From the NCBI GenBank assembly GCA_944386315.1, contig CALXAS010000015.1, positions 1 to 14,894 of the forward strand: a stretch of 14,894 nt of DNA, in the 5' to 3' direction. The DNA comes from an uncultured Clostridia bacterium. Its GTDB lineage: Bacteria > Bacillota > Clostridia > TANB77 > CAG-508. Positions 6,479-13,639 of the stretch are shown here, in pieces. Positions within the stretch are counted from its first letter, which is position 1. Every line of letters starts with the position of its first letter. The notes under the pieces were generated by a model that worked only from the letters and a program-made list of their open reading frames with translations, did not search any database and had not been told where the DNA came from. The position numbers and the translations under genes were made by a program.

Positions 6479-7345
6479 CTATTTGAAATTTAATATTTGA
6501 TTTTTACTTTCTTTTAGATTTTCTGCCTCTTGCTTTAGCCTGTTTTCATCTTCTATTGTTTTTTGCTTTTTTTCTTCCATTTGCCTTTTATAGGCCTCAT
6601 AAGGGTCTTCTTTTTTATGCCTTTTTTCCACTTTCTCTTGTTTTCGCTTTTCATTTTCGTATTGCCCATATTGTACTTTTCTTTGTTTGTAGGCTTCATA
6701 GGGGTCTAATGCTATTTTTTCTTCCTTTTCCTTTTTTTCCTTCCTTTGAGGTATTTCTACCTCATTTTTATCATATTCTATGCTATTATGTACTTTCTTA
6801 TGATACAGCCCTTCTGTGTATACTTCTATCTCTTCATTTTTAAAATCCTGTTCTCTTTCATACTCTATTAGCATGGCTTTATCTTTTTTACTAAGTCTCT
6901 CTATAGGATATTGTAGATATTTACACATCCAAATAATATGTCTATCATAATTGCTATAAGAGGAATTTAGTAAATTTTCATAGTGATATTCTATATTTAG
7001 TTTCGCATCTACAATACTTAAAGTCATATTAGACCAAAGTTTTTCTCCCATTTTCTCAAATTCTTTTCTTAAAATTTGAATAGTATGATACAAGTTATCT
7101 GCTAATTTTAAGTAAGCTTCTTCGTTTAAATTAAATCTGCTAGGGACCTCATAAACATTGACTGGATTTTTCTTTAAAATTCCTTTGGGGAAATAGTAAA
7201 AAAACATTTCCCCTGTTTGTAATTTTCCCATTCTATCTATTACAGAAGCATATAAATAAATAGATTCCCACTTCTCTGGTATCATATAAAATAGCTGATT
7301 TTGTATTTCTGCATATAATCCTCTTAATTTTGGTGTATTTAGCAT
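6479..7345 (-). CDS. YezG-family (DUF600) antitoxin/immunity-like protein with charged repeat tail
   Basis: The first ~146 of 288 residues match the YezG/DUF600 family: YAEIQNQLFYMIPEKWESIYLY, GEMFFYYFP, VPSRFNLNEE, GEKLWSNMTLSI and NYDRHIIWMCKYL. In Bacillus YezG is the antitoxin of the LXG-type toxin YeeF, and such genes normally sit beside their toxin. Here no LXG toxin is present. The remaining ~140 residues form an unusual tail, mostly Lys/Glu/Arg with predicted coiled-coil character, containing DPYEAYK twice (214-220 and 247-253). Typical YezG proteins end shortly after the core, so this is a long extension. The gene follows gpmI by 35 bp in the same direction with no terminator between, so it probably rides on the glycolytic transcript. 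The ATG has AGGAGG six bases upstream. A role other than immunity is possible. Confidence 0.72.
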   Translation of the reverse strand: MLNTPKLRGLYAEIQNQLFYMIPEKWESIYLYASVIDRMGKLQTGEMFFYYFPKGILKKNPVNVYEVPSRFNLNEEAYLKLADNLYHTIQILRKEFEKMGEKLWSNMTLSIVDAKLNIEYHYENLLNSSYSNYDRHIIWMCKYLQYPIERLSKKDKAMLIEYEREQDFKNEEIEVYTEGLYHKKVHNSIEYDKNEVEIPQRKEKKEKEEKIALDPYEAYKQRKVQYGQYENEKRKQEKVEKRHKKEDPYEAYKRQMEEKKQKTIEDENRLKQEAENLKESKNQILNFK

Positions 7346-7380
7346 AAGTCCCCTCCTACTGCCTTAATTTTCATGCTTTA

Positions 7381-8910
7381 CTACTTTATAATTAAGCTTT
7401 CTCCTGTCATTTCTTGTGGTTTTTCAAGTCCCATAATATCTAACATAGTTGGTGCTAAATCTGCAAGCTTCCCTTCTTTTAATTTAGCATTTTCCATTCC
7501 CACTAAAATAAATGGAACTGGATTTGTAGTATGTGCAGTATGTGGTTCTCCTGTTTTGTAATCTATCATTTGCTCTGCATTTCCATGGTCTGCAGTAATG
7601 AATAGCACTCCATTTTCTTTTGTAACTGCCTCTACCACTTTTCCCACACACTCATCTATTGTTTCAATTGCTTTAATAGCAGCCTCTAAATTTCCTGTAT
7701 GTCCTACCATATCTGGGTTAGCATAATTTAAAATAATACAATCATATTTTTTGCTATGGATGGCATCTACCACTTTTTCAGTAACTTCTGGTGCACTCAT
7801 TTCTGGTTTTAAATCATAAGTCTCTACTTTTGGGGATGGCACTAAAATTCTATCTTCTCCTGGATATTGTTTTTCTTCTCCTCCATTAAAGAAAAAGGTA
7901 ACATGAGCATATTTTTCTGTTTCTGCAATTCTTAATTGAGTAAGCCCTTTTTCTGAAATATACTCTCCAAAAGTATTTTTTAACTCTTCTTTCTTAAATG
8001 CTATGTTTACATTTGGCATAGTATCATCATAATTTGTCATACATACATAATATAAATCTAAAGGTTTTGTTGGAAATTCATGAAAATCTGGATCTACTAA
8101 GGTTCTTGTAATCTCTCTTGCTCTATCTGGTCTAAAATTAAAGAATATTACAGAATCATGTTCTCCAATAGTAGCTACTGGCGTTTCTCCATTGGTAATG
8201 ACAGTTGGTTCTACAAATTCGTCAAAAATTTCTTTTTGATAAGAACCTTCTATAGCAAGTGTACTAGACGCCTTTTTTTCTCCTTCGCCATTTACCAATG
8301 CGTTATAAGCCTTTTCTATTCTTTGCCATCTTTTATCTCTATCCATAGCGTAAAATCTACCAGTAATACTTGCTATTTTTCCTACACCTTTTTCTTTCAT
8401 TTTTTCTTCTAACTCTGCTAAATAACTTTCGCCTGATGTAGGAGGTGTATCTCTACCATCCATAAAGCAATGTACATATACATCTTCGAAGTCTCTTCTT
8501 TTTGCTAATTCTAGTAGTGCAAATAAATGACGAATATGACTATGCACACCTCCATCTGATAATAATCCCATCAAATGTAATTTAGAATGATATTTCTTGC
8601 AGTTTTCAATAGCTCCTACAAATTCTGGTATACTAAAGAAATCTCCATCTTCTATCGATTTTGTAATTCTGGTTAATTCTTGGTATACAATTCTTCCTGC
8701 ACCAATATTTGTATGTCCTACTTCTGAATTTCCCATTTGTCCTTCTGGAAGTCCCACATCTAACCCACTTGTATGAATATCTGTTGTAGGACATGTTTTC
8801 ATTAGTTTATCTATATTAGGTGTATTTGCTAATTTTACAGCATTACTATCTTCTCTTTCATTTTCTCCAAATCCATCTAATATCATTAGCATTGTTAATT
8901 TTTTATCCAT
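7381..8910 (-). CDS. gpmI: 2,3-bisphosphoglycerate-independent phosphoglycerate mutase
   Basis: The 509-residue length is usual for the enzyme. It interconverts 3- and 2-phosphoglycerate through a phosphoserine and two manganese ions. The N-terminal metal motif is MLMILDGFGENE (Asp12), and the phosphoserine is Ser62 in GNSEVGHTNIGAGR. The substrate-domain motif is HCFMDGRDTPPTSG and the C-terminal metal motif is ITADHGNAEQMID. All expected motifs are present and intact. It lies 36 bp behind tpiA in the glycolytic operon, with a GGAAGGAA ribosome site before the ATG. Enolase, the next enzyme and often the next gene, is absent; a YezG-family gene takes that place. Confidence 0.97.
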   Translation of the reverse strand: MDKKLTMLMILDGFGENEREDSNAVKLANTPNIDKLMKTCPTTDIHTSGLDVGLPEGQMGNSEVGHTNIGAGRIVYQELTRITKSIEDGDFFSIPEFVGAIENCKKYHSKLHLMGLLSDGGVHSHIRHLFALLELAKRRDFEDVYVHCFMDGRDTPPTSGESYLAELEEKMKEKGVGKIASITGRFYAMDRDKRWQRIEKAYNALVNGEGEKKASSTLAIEGSYQKEIFDEFVEPTVITNGETPVATIGEHDSVIFFNFRPDRAREITRTLVDPDFHEFPTKPLDLYYVCMTNYDDTMPNVNIAFKKEELKNTFGEYISEKGLTQLRIAETEKYAHVTFFFNGGEEKQYPGEDRILVPSPKVETYDLKPEMSAPEVTEKVVDAIHSKKYDCIILNYANPDMVGHTGNLEAAIKAIETIDECVGKVVEAVTKENGVLFITADHGNAEQMIDYKTGEPHTAHTTNPVPFILVGMENAKLKEGKLADLAPTMLDIMGLEKPQEMTGESLIIK

Positions 8911-8946
8911 TTTCTATTCCTTCCCTTTCTTAAGACGCAAACCTAG

Positions 8947-9702
8947 TTACTTATCATTGTACTCTATAATTTCGGTAAATTCTTCTACTTGCAAACTTGC
9001 TCCTCCTATTAATGCTCCATCTACATCCGGTGCTTCTAAAAGCGGCTTTGCATTGTCCGGCTTTACACTTCCTCCGTACAATAGTATTATCTTTTGTGCT
9101 ACCTCTGCTCCTGCTATTTCTTCTACTTTCTTTCGAATACTTTGCATTGCATTGCTAGCATCCTTAGCTGTTGCTGTTTTTCCTGTTCCAATAGCCCAAA
9201 TTGGCTCATAGGCTATATAGGTATTTTGTATTTGCTCGTTTGTTAGTCCTTCTAGTGCTTTTTCTACTTGCTCTGTAATTACTTTTTCTTGTATGCCTTG
9301 CTCTCTTTGTTCTAAAGTTTCTCCTACACAAAGAATTGGCTTTAATTCATTTGCAAAAGCTGCTTTTAATTTTTTATTCACGGTTTCATCTGTTTCTGCA
9401 AAATATTGTCTTCTTTCTGAATGTCCAATAATCACATATTCTGTTCCAATGCTTTTTAGCATTTTTCCAGAAACTTCTCCTGTATATGCTCCTTTTTCTT
9501 CCCAATGCATATTTTGTGCACCGATTTTTACCTTAGTATTTTGCGCTGTAAGTAGGCTATAAAATAAATCTGTAAAAGGTACACAAAGGATAACTTCATT
9601 ATCACTTCTTGCAGCAACCTCTTCTATTTTACTAATAAATTCAATTGCCTCATTAGGAAGTTTATTCATTTTCCAGTTTCCTGCAATTACTTTTCTGCTC
9701 AA
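8947..9702 (-). CDS. tpiA: Triosephosphate isomerase (TTG start)
   Basis: The 251-residue TIM-barrel enzyme interconverts dihydroxyacetone phosphate and glyceraldehyde 3-phosphate. Visible active-site elements are Asn9 and Lys11 in AGNWKMN, His94 in IIGHSERRQYF, Glu166 in AYEPIWAIGTGKTAT (with the flexible loop 6), and the phosphate-binding YGGSV (209-213) and IGGAS (232-236). The start codon is TTG at 9700-9702, with AAGGAGG at 9713-9719. The 10-base spacing is a little long, and since the N-terminal SRKVIAGNWK begins exactly as in other TIMs, no other start fits. The gene lies between the Nudix gene and gpmI. Confidence 0.97.
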   Translation of the reverse strand: MSRKVIAGNWKMNKLPNEAIEFISKIEEVAARSDNEVILCVPFTDLFYSLLTAQNTKVKIGAQNMHWEEKGAYTGEVSGKMLKSIGTEYVIIGHSERRQYFAETDETVNKKLKAAFANELKPILCVGETLEQREQGIQEKVITEQVEKALEGLTNEQIQNTYIAYEPIWAIGTGKTATAKDASNAMQSIRKKVEEIAGAEVAQKIILLYGGSVKPDNAKPLLEAPDVDGALIGGASLQVEEFTEIIEYNDK

Positions 9703-9712
9703 AGGTTCTCTT

Positions 9713-9719
9713 CCTCCTT
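9713..9719 (-). promoter_or_regulatory. Ribosome binding site of tpiA (TTG start)
   Basis: Minus-strand AAGGAGG precedes the TTG start by 10 bases. The strong site with long spacing may partly offset the weak start codon. Confidence 0.75.
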
Positions 9720-9746
9720 TCTTTTGTTATAAGAATTTTCATAAAT

Positions 9747-10373
9747 TTACTTGTCCATGCACTTTTCTTGGGCTATTTGGTTTTCCAACTCTTTTCCTAA
9801 TAAATCAAAGAATTCTTCTGCCTCTTTTGTATTCGGCATTCTCATGTTGCTATTCTCTTTTAAGGTTTCTTTTCTTAATGTTTCATAGTCCATAAAAAAG
9901 ATTTCTTCTACTTCTTCTTTTTGTAATTTGTAGTAGGAGATAGGATGTTTTAAAAAAGTGATATATTCATGTGCAATATAATTTCCTTTTCCTCCTACCT
10001 TTGTCAAGTCTACTGTTACTGTCATAATTTTCTTCATATTGGGATAAATCTCTGTAGGGGCTACTCCAATTTCTTCAAAAGCTTCTCTTAAAACTGCTTG
10101 CTCTGGTATTTCGTAAGAACGTACGTGCCCATTACAACTACTATCTATTTTACCCGGGTCTATCGATTTTTGTTTGCTTCGTTTCTGAACTAAGATTTGT
10201 TTAGTATCTGGGTCAATAATCCATAATTGCACTGCTTCTAACAGTAATCCCCTTTGTATGCCTTCTTTTCTATCTACTGTACCTATTTTATTTCCTTGCT
10301 CATCAAAATAATTTACTTCTTCTTTTTCTGAATCTTCTTTTGTCTCTATCTTATACTGTTCTAATTTGCTCAT
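9747..10373 (-). CDS. Nudix hydrolase (YfcD/IPP-isomerase-like), in glycolytic operon
   Basis: The 208-residue protein has a complete Nudix box GX5EX7REXXEEXG from Gly82 to Val104 (GHVRSYE ... REAFEEIGV), the magnesium-binding catalytic helix of hydrolases that cleave nucleoside diphosphate-X compounds. The surrounding sequence (YFDEQGNKIGTVDR near 22-35, LVQKRS, EYITFL, EVEEIFFMDYETL) recalls the YfcD and isopentenyl-diphosphate isomerase branch of the superfamily. The SSCNGH context is not enough to call an isomerase, so the substrate is unknown. An in-frame ATG at 10382 is too close to the AAAGG at 10383-10387. The ATG at 10373 lies nine bases away and is preferred. That ribosome site overlaps the pgk stop codon, so translation may be coupled to pgk. 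Its place between pgk and tpiA is unusual. Confidence 0.85.
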   Translation of the reverse strand: MSKLEQYKIETKEDSEKEEVNYFDEQGNKIGTVDRKEGIQRGLLLEAVQLWIIDPDTKQILVQKRSKQKSIDPGKIDSSCNGHVRSYEIPEQAVLREAFEEIGVAPTEIYPNMKKIMTVTVDLTKVGGKGNYIAHEYITFLKHPISYYKLQKEEVEEIFFMDYETLRKETLKENSNMRMPNTKEAEEFFDLLGKELENQIAQEKCMDK

Positions 10374-10385
10374 ATTCAACATCCT

Positions 10386-11573
10386 TTATTTGTCTAATAA
10401 ACATTCAATTCCTGGTAATTTCTTTCCTTCTAAGAATTCTAAAGAAGCTCCACCACCTGTAGAAATATGTGTCATTTTATCTGATAATCCATTTCTTTCT
10501 ATGGCTGCTGCAGAATCTCCTCCACCAATAATTGTTACACAATCGTCCATACTAGCTAATAATCTTGCAAGAGAATCTGTTCCATTTGCAAATTTAGGGA
10601 ATTCAGATAATCCTACTGGTCCATTCCATAAAATAGTTTTTGCTTTCTTTAATTCTTCCTCAAACATCGCTATTGTTTTTGGTCCAATATCTAATCCTTC
10701 CCATCCATCTGGAATTTGGTCAGATTGGATAGCCTTTACATTAGCATCATTACTAAATTCGTCTGCAATAATGTTATCTACTGGAAGCATCAATTTTACG
10801 CCTTTCTCTTTTGCTTTTGCCATTGCTCCTCTTGCTAAATCTAATTTATCTAATTCACAAATAGAATTTCCTACACTATATCCCATAGATTTAAAGAAAG
10901 TATAGGCCATACCTCCTCCAATAATTAAGGTATCTACTTTTTCTAGTAAGCTATCAATCACACCAATTTTTTCAGAAACCTTTTTTCCTCCTAAAATTGC
11001 CATAAAAGGTCTTTTTGGATTTTCTAAAGCATTTCCTAAGAAATTCAATTCTTTTTCTATTAAAAATCCGGATACTGCTGGTAAAAATTTAGCTACACCT
11101 TCTGTAGAACTATGTGCTCTATGTGCTGTTCCAAAAGCGTCGTTTACATATATTTCTGCTAAAGATGCAAATTCTTTAGATAAGCTTTCTTCGTTTTTCT
11201 CTTCTCTTGGGTCAAAACGAACATTTTCTAATAGTACAATATCTCCTGGCCTCATATTCTCTGTTAATGCTCTTGCACTAGGTCCTGTTACATCTTCTGC
11301 TAATTTTACTTCTTTTTTCAATAATCTTTGTAATTCTTCTGCTACTGGTTTTAAAGAAAACTCGGGTTTTACTTCTCCCTTTGGTCTTCCTAGATGGGAA
11401 CAAAGAATCACTTTGCAATTTTGTTCTAATAAATATTGTATCGTTGGAAGTGCTCCTACAATTCTTCTATTATCTGTAATATTTCCTTCTTCATCTAATG
11501 GAACATTGAAATCACATCTAACTAGCACTTTCTTATTTTTTAAGTCGATATCTCTTACTGTTTTTTTATTCAT
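10386..11573 (-). CDS. pgk: Phosphoglycerate kinase
   Basis: The 395-residue two-domain kinase has normal length. It transfers phosphate from 1,3-bisphosphoglycerate to ADP. The N-terminal substrate domain shows VLVRCDFNVPLDE, SHLGRPKGE, LLENVRFDPREEK and NDAFGTAHRAHSS. The C-terminal nucleotide domain shows LGGKKVSEKI, LWNGPVGLSEF, GGGDSAAA and THISTGGGASLEFLEGKKLPGI. All are intact. It starts 23 bp after gapA, behind a GGAAAGGAAAG ribosome site. A nearer upstream ATG at 11580 is out of frame. Confidence 0.98.
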   Translation of the reverse strand: MNKKTVRDIDLKNKKVLVRCDFNVPLDEEGNITDNRRIVGALPTIQYLLEQNCKVILCSHLGRPKGEVKPEFSLKPVAEELQRLLKKEVKLAEDVTGPSARALTENMRPGDIVLLENVRFDPREEKNEESLSKEFASLAEIYVNDAFGTAHRAHSSTEGVAKFLPAVSGFLIEKELNFLGNALENPKRPFMAILGGKKVSEKIGVIDSLLEKVDTLIIGGGMAYTFFKSMGYSVGNSICELDKLDLARGAMAKAKEKGVKLMLPVDNIIADEFSNDANVKAIQSDQIPDGWEGLDIGPKTIAMFEEELKKAKTILWNGPVGLSEFPKFANGTDSLARLLASMDDCVTIIGGGDSAAAIERNGLSDKMTHISTGGGASLEFLEGKKLPGIECLLDK

Positions 11574-11596
11574 TTTTCATCTTTCCTTTCCTTATT

Positions 11597-12598
11597 TTAT
11601 ACAGATGCCATATATACAGCAAGGTCTACTAATTTATTAGAATAACCCCATTCATTATCATACCATGCAACTAACTTTACAAAAGTATCTGTTAAAGCAA
11701 TTCCTGCTGTAGCATCAAAAATAGAAGTATGTGCATCTCCAATAAAGTCTGAAGAAACAACGGCATCTTCTGTATATTCAATAATTCCTTTCATTTCATT
11801 TTCAGATGCTGCTTTCATTACTTTGCAAATTTCTTCCATAGTAGTTGGCTTTGCTAAATTACATGTTAAGTCAACAACAGAAACATCTACTGTTGGTACT
11901 CTAAAAGACATACCTGTTAATTTTCCATTTAAGGAAGGAATAACTTTTCCAACAGCTTTTGCTGCACCTGTTGAAGATGGAATAATGTTAGCAGATGCTG
12001 CTCTTCCACCTCTCCAATCTTTTTTAGATGCTCCATCTACTGTTTTTTGTGTAGCTGTTGTAGAGTGAACTGTTGTCATTAAACCTTCTGTAATACCAAA
12101 GTTATCATTACTTACCTTTGCAAGTGGTGCTAAACAGTTTGTTGTACAAGATGCATTAGAAATAATATTCATGCTTGGGTCATAGCTTGTATGATTTACT
12201 CCCATTACGAACATTGGTGCATCTTTAGAAGGTGCACTAATGACTACTTTCTTAGCTCCTCCTTTTAAATGTGCTTCTGCTTTTTCTATAGTAGTAAATA
12301 CTCCTGAACATTCTAATACATAATCTACTCCATTTTCTCCCCATGGAATGTTAGCTGGGTCCATTTCATTATATACTTTTATTTCTTTTCCATTTACAAT
12401 TAGTGTATTTTCTTTAGAAGATACTTCTCCATCAAATCTACCATGTACGGTATCATATTTTACCATGTATGCCATATAGTCCGCTGTAATAAAAGGGTCA
12501 TTGATTGCAACTACTTCTACCTCTTTCTTCTTTAAAGCTGCTTGGAATGCTAAATTTCCAATTCTTCCAAAACCATTAATTCCTATTTTTACAGTCAT
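11597..12598 (-). CDS. gapA: Glyceraldehyde-3-phosphate dehydrogenase, NAD-type
   Basis: The 333-residue enzyme oxidises glyceraldehyde 3-phosphate to 1,3-bisphosphoglycerate. The Rossmann motif is KIGINGFGRIGNLAF (4-18), and Asp34 in AINDPF is the residue that selects NAD over NADP in GapA-type enzymes. The catalytic cysteine is Cys151 in SNASCTTNCLAPLAKV, with His178 in TTVHSTTATQ, and the C-terminal signature is WYDNEWGYSNKLVDL. It is the first gene of the glycolytic operon, with AGGAGG before the ATG, a near-consensus promoter at 12663-12691 and a small hairpin in the leader. The symbol gapA is used on the assumption that this is the glycolytic, NAD-dependent copy. Confidence 0.97.
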   Translation of the reverse strand: MTVKIGINGFGRIGNLAFQAALKKKEVEVVAINDPFITADYMAYMVKYDTVHGRFDGEVSSKENTLIVNGKEIKVYNEMDPANIPWGENGVDYVLECSGVFTTIEKAEAHLKGGAKKVVISAPSKDAPMFVMGVNHTSYDPSMNIISNASCTTNCLAPLAKVSNDNFGITEGLMTTVHSTTATQKTVDGASKKDWRGGRAASANIIPSSTGAAKAVGKVIPSLNGKLTGMSFRVPTVDVSVVDLTCNLAKPTTMEEICKVMKAASENEMKGIIEYTEDAVVSSDFIGDAHTSIFDATAGIALTDTFVKLVAWYDNEWGYSNKLVDLAVYMASV

Positions 12599-12620
12599 AT
12601 TCTTTTCCTCCTTTTTATTT

Positions 12621-12638
12621 GTAAGAATTTCTTCTTAC
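12621..12638 (-). promoter_or_regulatory. Small leader hairpin with GAAA tetraloop upstream of gapA
   Basis: On the minus strand GTAAGAA and TTCTTAC form a perfect 7-bp stem closed by GAAA, a GNRA-type tetraloop. It lies between the promoter and the AGGAGG of gapA, roughly 20-40 bases before the ATG. It may protect the 5' end of a highly expressed mRNA; there is no T run, so it is not a terminator. Confidence 0.5.
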
Positions 12639-12662
12639 TTTTATTATTCTTATGACAATGCT

Positions 12663-12691
12663 ATTTTATACCAAATATCATAGGTTTTCAA
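12663..12691 (-). promoter_or_regulatory. Sigma-A promoter of the glycolytic operon
   Basis: On the minus strand TTGAAA (12686-12691) and TAAAAT (12663-12668) are separated by exactly 17 bp, about 65 bp upstream of the gapA ATG. No terminator separates the genes up to the YezG-family gene, so it probably drives all six. Confidence 0.75.
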
Positions 12692-12728
12692 GTAGTTTTC
12701 CGCAATAAATTTAAAATAAGAAGCAAGT

Positions 12729-12931
12729 TTGGCTCCACGTAGGTCTTGCTAAAAAATTTACATTCACCCGCTCGACTTCCCTACAAAGCCTAAGAAATGC
12801 TAACATCTTTTTATGGCACCCTTCCATCAAAGATGAACTCTTTCCATAAAAAGATGATAAGCATTTCTAAAACTTTTTCGGTCGTATTCGCTATTCATGT
12901 AAATTTTTTAGCAAGACCTACGTGGAGCCAA
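12729..12931. repeat. 203-bp imperfect palindrome, possible MITE or structured element
   Basis: The outer arms are a perfect 35-bp inverted repeat (12729-12763 and 12897-12931, ends TTGGCTCCACG/CGTGGAGCCAA). Inside, a second pair (about 12793-12816 and 12844-12868, AGAAATGCT ... CATCTTTTTATGG) matches over about 24 bp with one indel and about one mismatch. The segments between outer and inner arms have diverged, and a 27-nt centre remains. No protein is encoded. No clear target-site duplication flanks it. It fills most of the 388-bp gene-free stretch 12599-12986, which otherwise holds the gapA promoter and leader hairpin on the left and the terminator repeat, 2 bp away, on the right. It could be a miniature transposable element or a long structured RNA. 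Confidence 0.75.
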
Positions 12932-12932
12932 T

Positions 12933-12969
12933 TAAAAAAATTACTAGACATTTGCCATCTAGTAATTTT
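12933..12969. terminator. Terminator hairpin, copy 1 of a 37-bp direct repeat
   Basis: A 12-bp perfect stem, AAAATTACTAGA/TCTAGTAATTTT, with a 9-nt loop CATTTGCCA gives a TTTTTTT tail on the minus strand. It follows the RelE/ParE stop by 17 bp and should end the toxin-antitoxin transcript. It is identical over 37 bp to 13640-13676. Confidence 0.85.
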
Positions 12970-12986
12970 CCTCTTTCTATTCCATC

Positions 12987-13295
12987 TTATAATAAATTTA
13001 TCCAATTTCTTCTCCCATACATAATTCTAACAATTTGTACATTTTCATTTTTAATTCTATAGAAAACGATGTAATTATTCACAATTAGCTTTCTGATTTC
13101 TAATTTTCTTATTAATTCATCCTCTATAATCGCATATATTGTTGGATCATTCTTTAATTTATCTATTTCCATTTTTATTTTTGAAATGAGTTTTTGTGCA
13201 GTATTTGGTTCTTGTAAATTATATTTAATATATCTTTTTATGCCTATCAGGTCTTGCTTAGCTTCTTTTGAGTATTCTATGTTATATTCTTTCAA
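12987..13295 (-). CDS. RelE/ParE family type II toxin
   Basis: The 102-residue protein has the RelE/ParE layout. An N-terminal strand and two helices (YSKEAKQDLIGIKRYIKYNL, AQKLISKIKMEIDKLKNDP) are followed by a C-terminal sheet with RKLIVNNYIVFYRIKNENVQIVRIMYGRRNW. RelE members cut mRNA on the ribosome and ParE members poison gyrase; the sequence does not decide which this is, though the YxVFYxIxxxxVxIxRIxxGRRxW pattern is the family norm. The start codon is TTG (13293-13295) with AAGGG five bases upstream. It lies 19 bp behind the antitoxin gene and is followed by a terminator. A weak start codon on the toxin would keep it below the antitoxin. Confidence 0.9.
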   Translation of the reverse strand: MKEYNIEYSKEAKQDLIGIKRYIKYNLQEPNTAQKLISKIKMEIDKLKNDPTIYAIIEDELIRKLEIRKLIVNNYIVFYRIKNENVQIVRIMYGRRNWINLL

Positions 13296-13314
13296 ATGAA
13301 CCCTTCTTTCTCAT

Positions 13315-13569
13315 TTAAATTTTATCTAATTCTTCAAAAACCTCTTCTGATGAATATTTTTCTCCTTTTTCTAATGATTCCATTCCTTTTTCTAATTCCT
13401 TATATAGTTTATATTTGTCTGTTATAAATTCGTATAATTCAATACTCATAACTGCTAAATCGCCTGCACCATTTTTAGTTATATATACGGGACTATTGGT
13501 TTGGTGACAAATTGTAGAAATTTCATTATAATTATTTCTTAAATCGGAACTTGGTCTAATAATTGGCAT
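13315..13569 (-). CDS. Phd/YefM family antitoxin
   Basis: The 84-residue product begins MPIIRPSSDLRNNYNEIS and continues PVYITKNGAGDLAVMSIELYE, the DNA-binding N-terminal fold of Phd/YefM antitoxins. A charged C-terminal tail (KELEKGMESLEKGEKYSSEEVFEELDKI) would wrap the toxin. An ATG at 13584 extends the frame by five codons, but the ribosome site GGAGGTG (13576-13582) lies inside that extension and six bases before the ATG at 13569, so the shorter form is right. It precedes the RelE/ParE toxin by 19 bp, the usual antitoxin-first order. Overlapping inverted repeats in its promoter are likely its own operator. Confidence 0.9.
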   Translation of the reverse strand: MPIIRPSSDLRNNYNEISTICHQTNSPVYITKNGAGDLAVMSIELYEFITDKYKLYKELEKGMESLEKGEKYSSEEVFEELDKI

Positions 13570-13575
13570 AATCAA

Positions 13576-13582
13576 CACCTCC
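13576..13582 (-). promoter_or_regulatory. Ribosome binding site deciding the antitoxin start
   Basis: Minus-strand GGAGGTG, complementary to the 16S rRNA tail, lies six bases before the ATG at 13569 and within the longer reading frame. Confidence 0.85.
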
Positions 13583-13599
13583 ATTTACATTATATACAT

Positions 13600-13628
13600 A
13601 TTCTATCAAAATATTGATATGTTGTCAA
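13600..13628 (-). promoter_or_regulatory. Sigma-A promoter of the toxin-antitoxin operon
   Basis: On the minus strand a perfect TTGACA (13623-13628), a 17-bp spacer and TAGAAT (13600-13605) lie about 30 bp upstream of the antitoxin ATG. A second TATAAT further down has no partner -35. Confidence 0.78.
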
Positions 13629-13631
13629 TAT
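13604..13631. promoter_or_regulatory. Candidate antitoxin operator overlapping the TA promoter
   Basis: Two overlapping inverted repeats fill the spacer and both promoter boxes: TATCAA-AATA-TTGATA (13604-13619) and ATATTGA-N7-TCAATAT (13611-13617 with 13625-13631). Phd/YefM-toxin complexes repress their own operons through palindromes of this kind, so autoregulation is likely. Confidence 0.55.
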
Positions 13632-13639
13632 TTCTCCCA

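Noticed and set aside
10366..10905. Plus-strand 179-codon open frame opposite pgk
   Set aside because: It is antisense to a fully intact pgk, has no ribosome site, and its low-complexity composition follows from the opposite strand's codons.
12599..12986. Riboswitch or T-box leader for the glycolytic operon
   Set aside because: The promoter lies only about 65 bp from gapA, too short for such a leader, and the larger structure is upstream of the promoter.
12797..13024. Plus-strand open frame running from the palindrome into the RelE/ParE gene
   Set aside because: It crosses the inner and outer palindrome arms and the terminator hairpin and lacks a ribosome site; the palindrome explains the sequence better.
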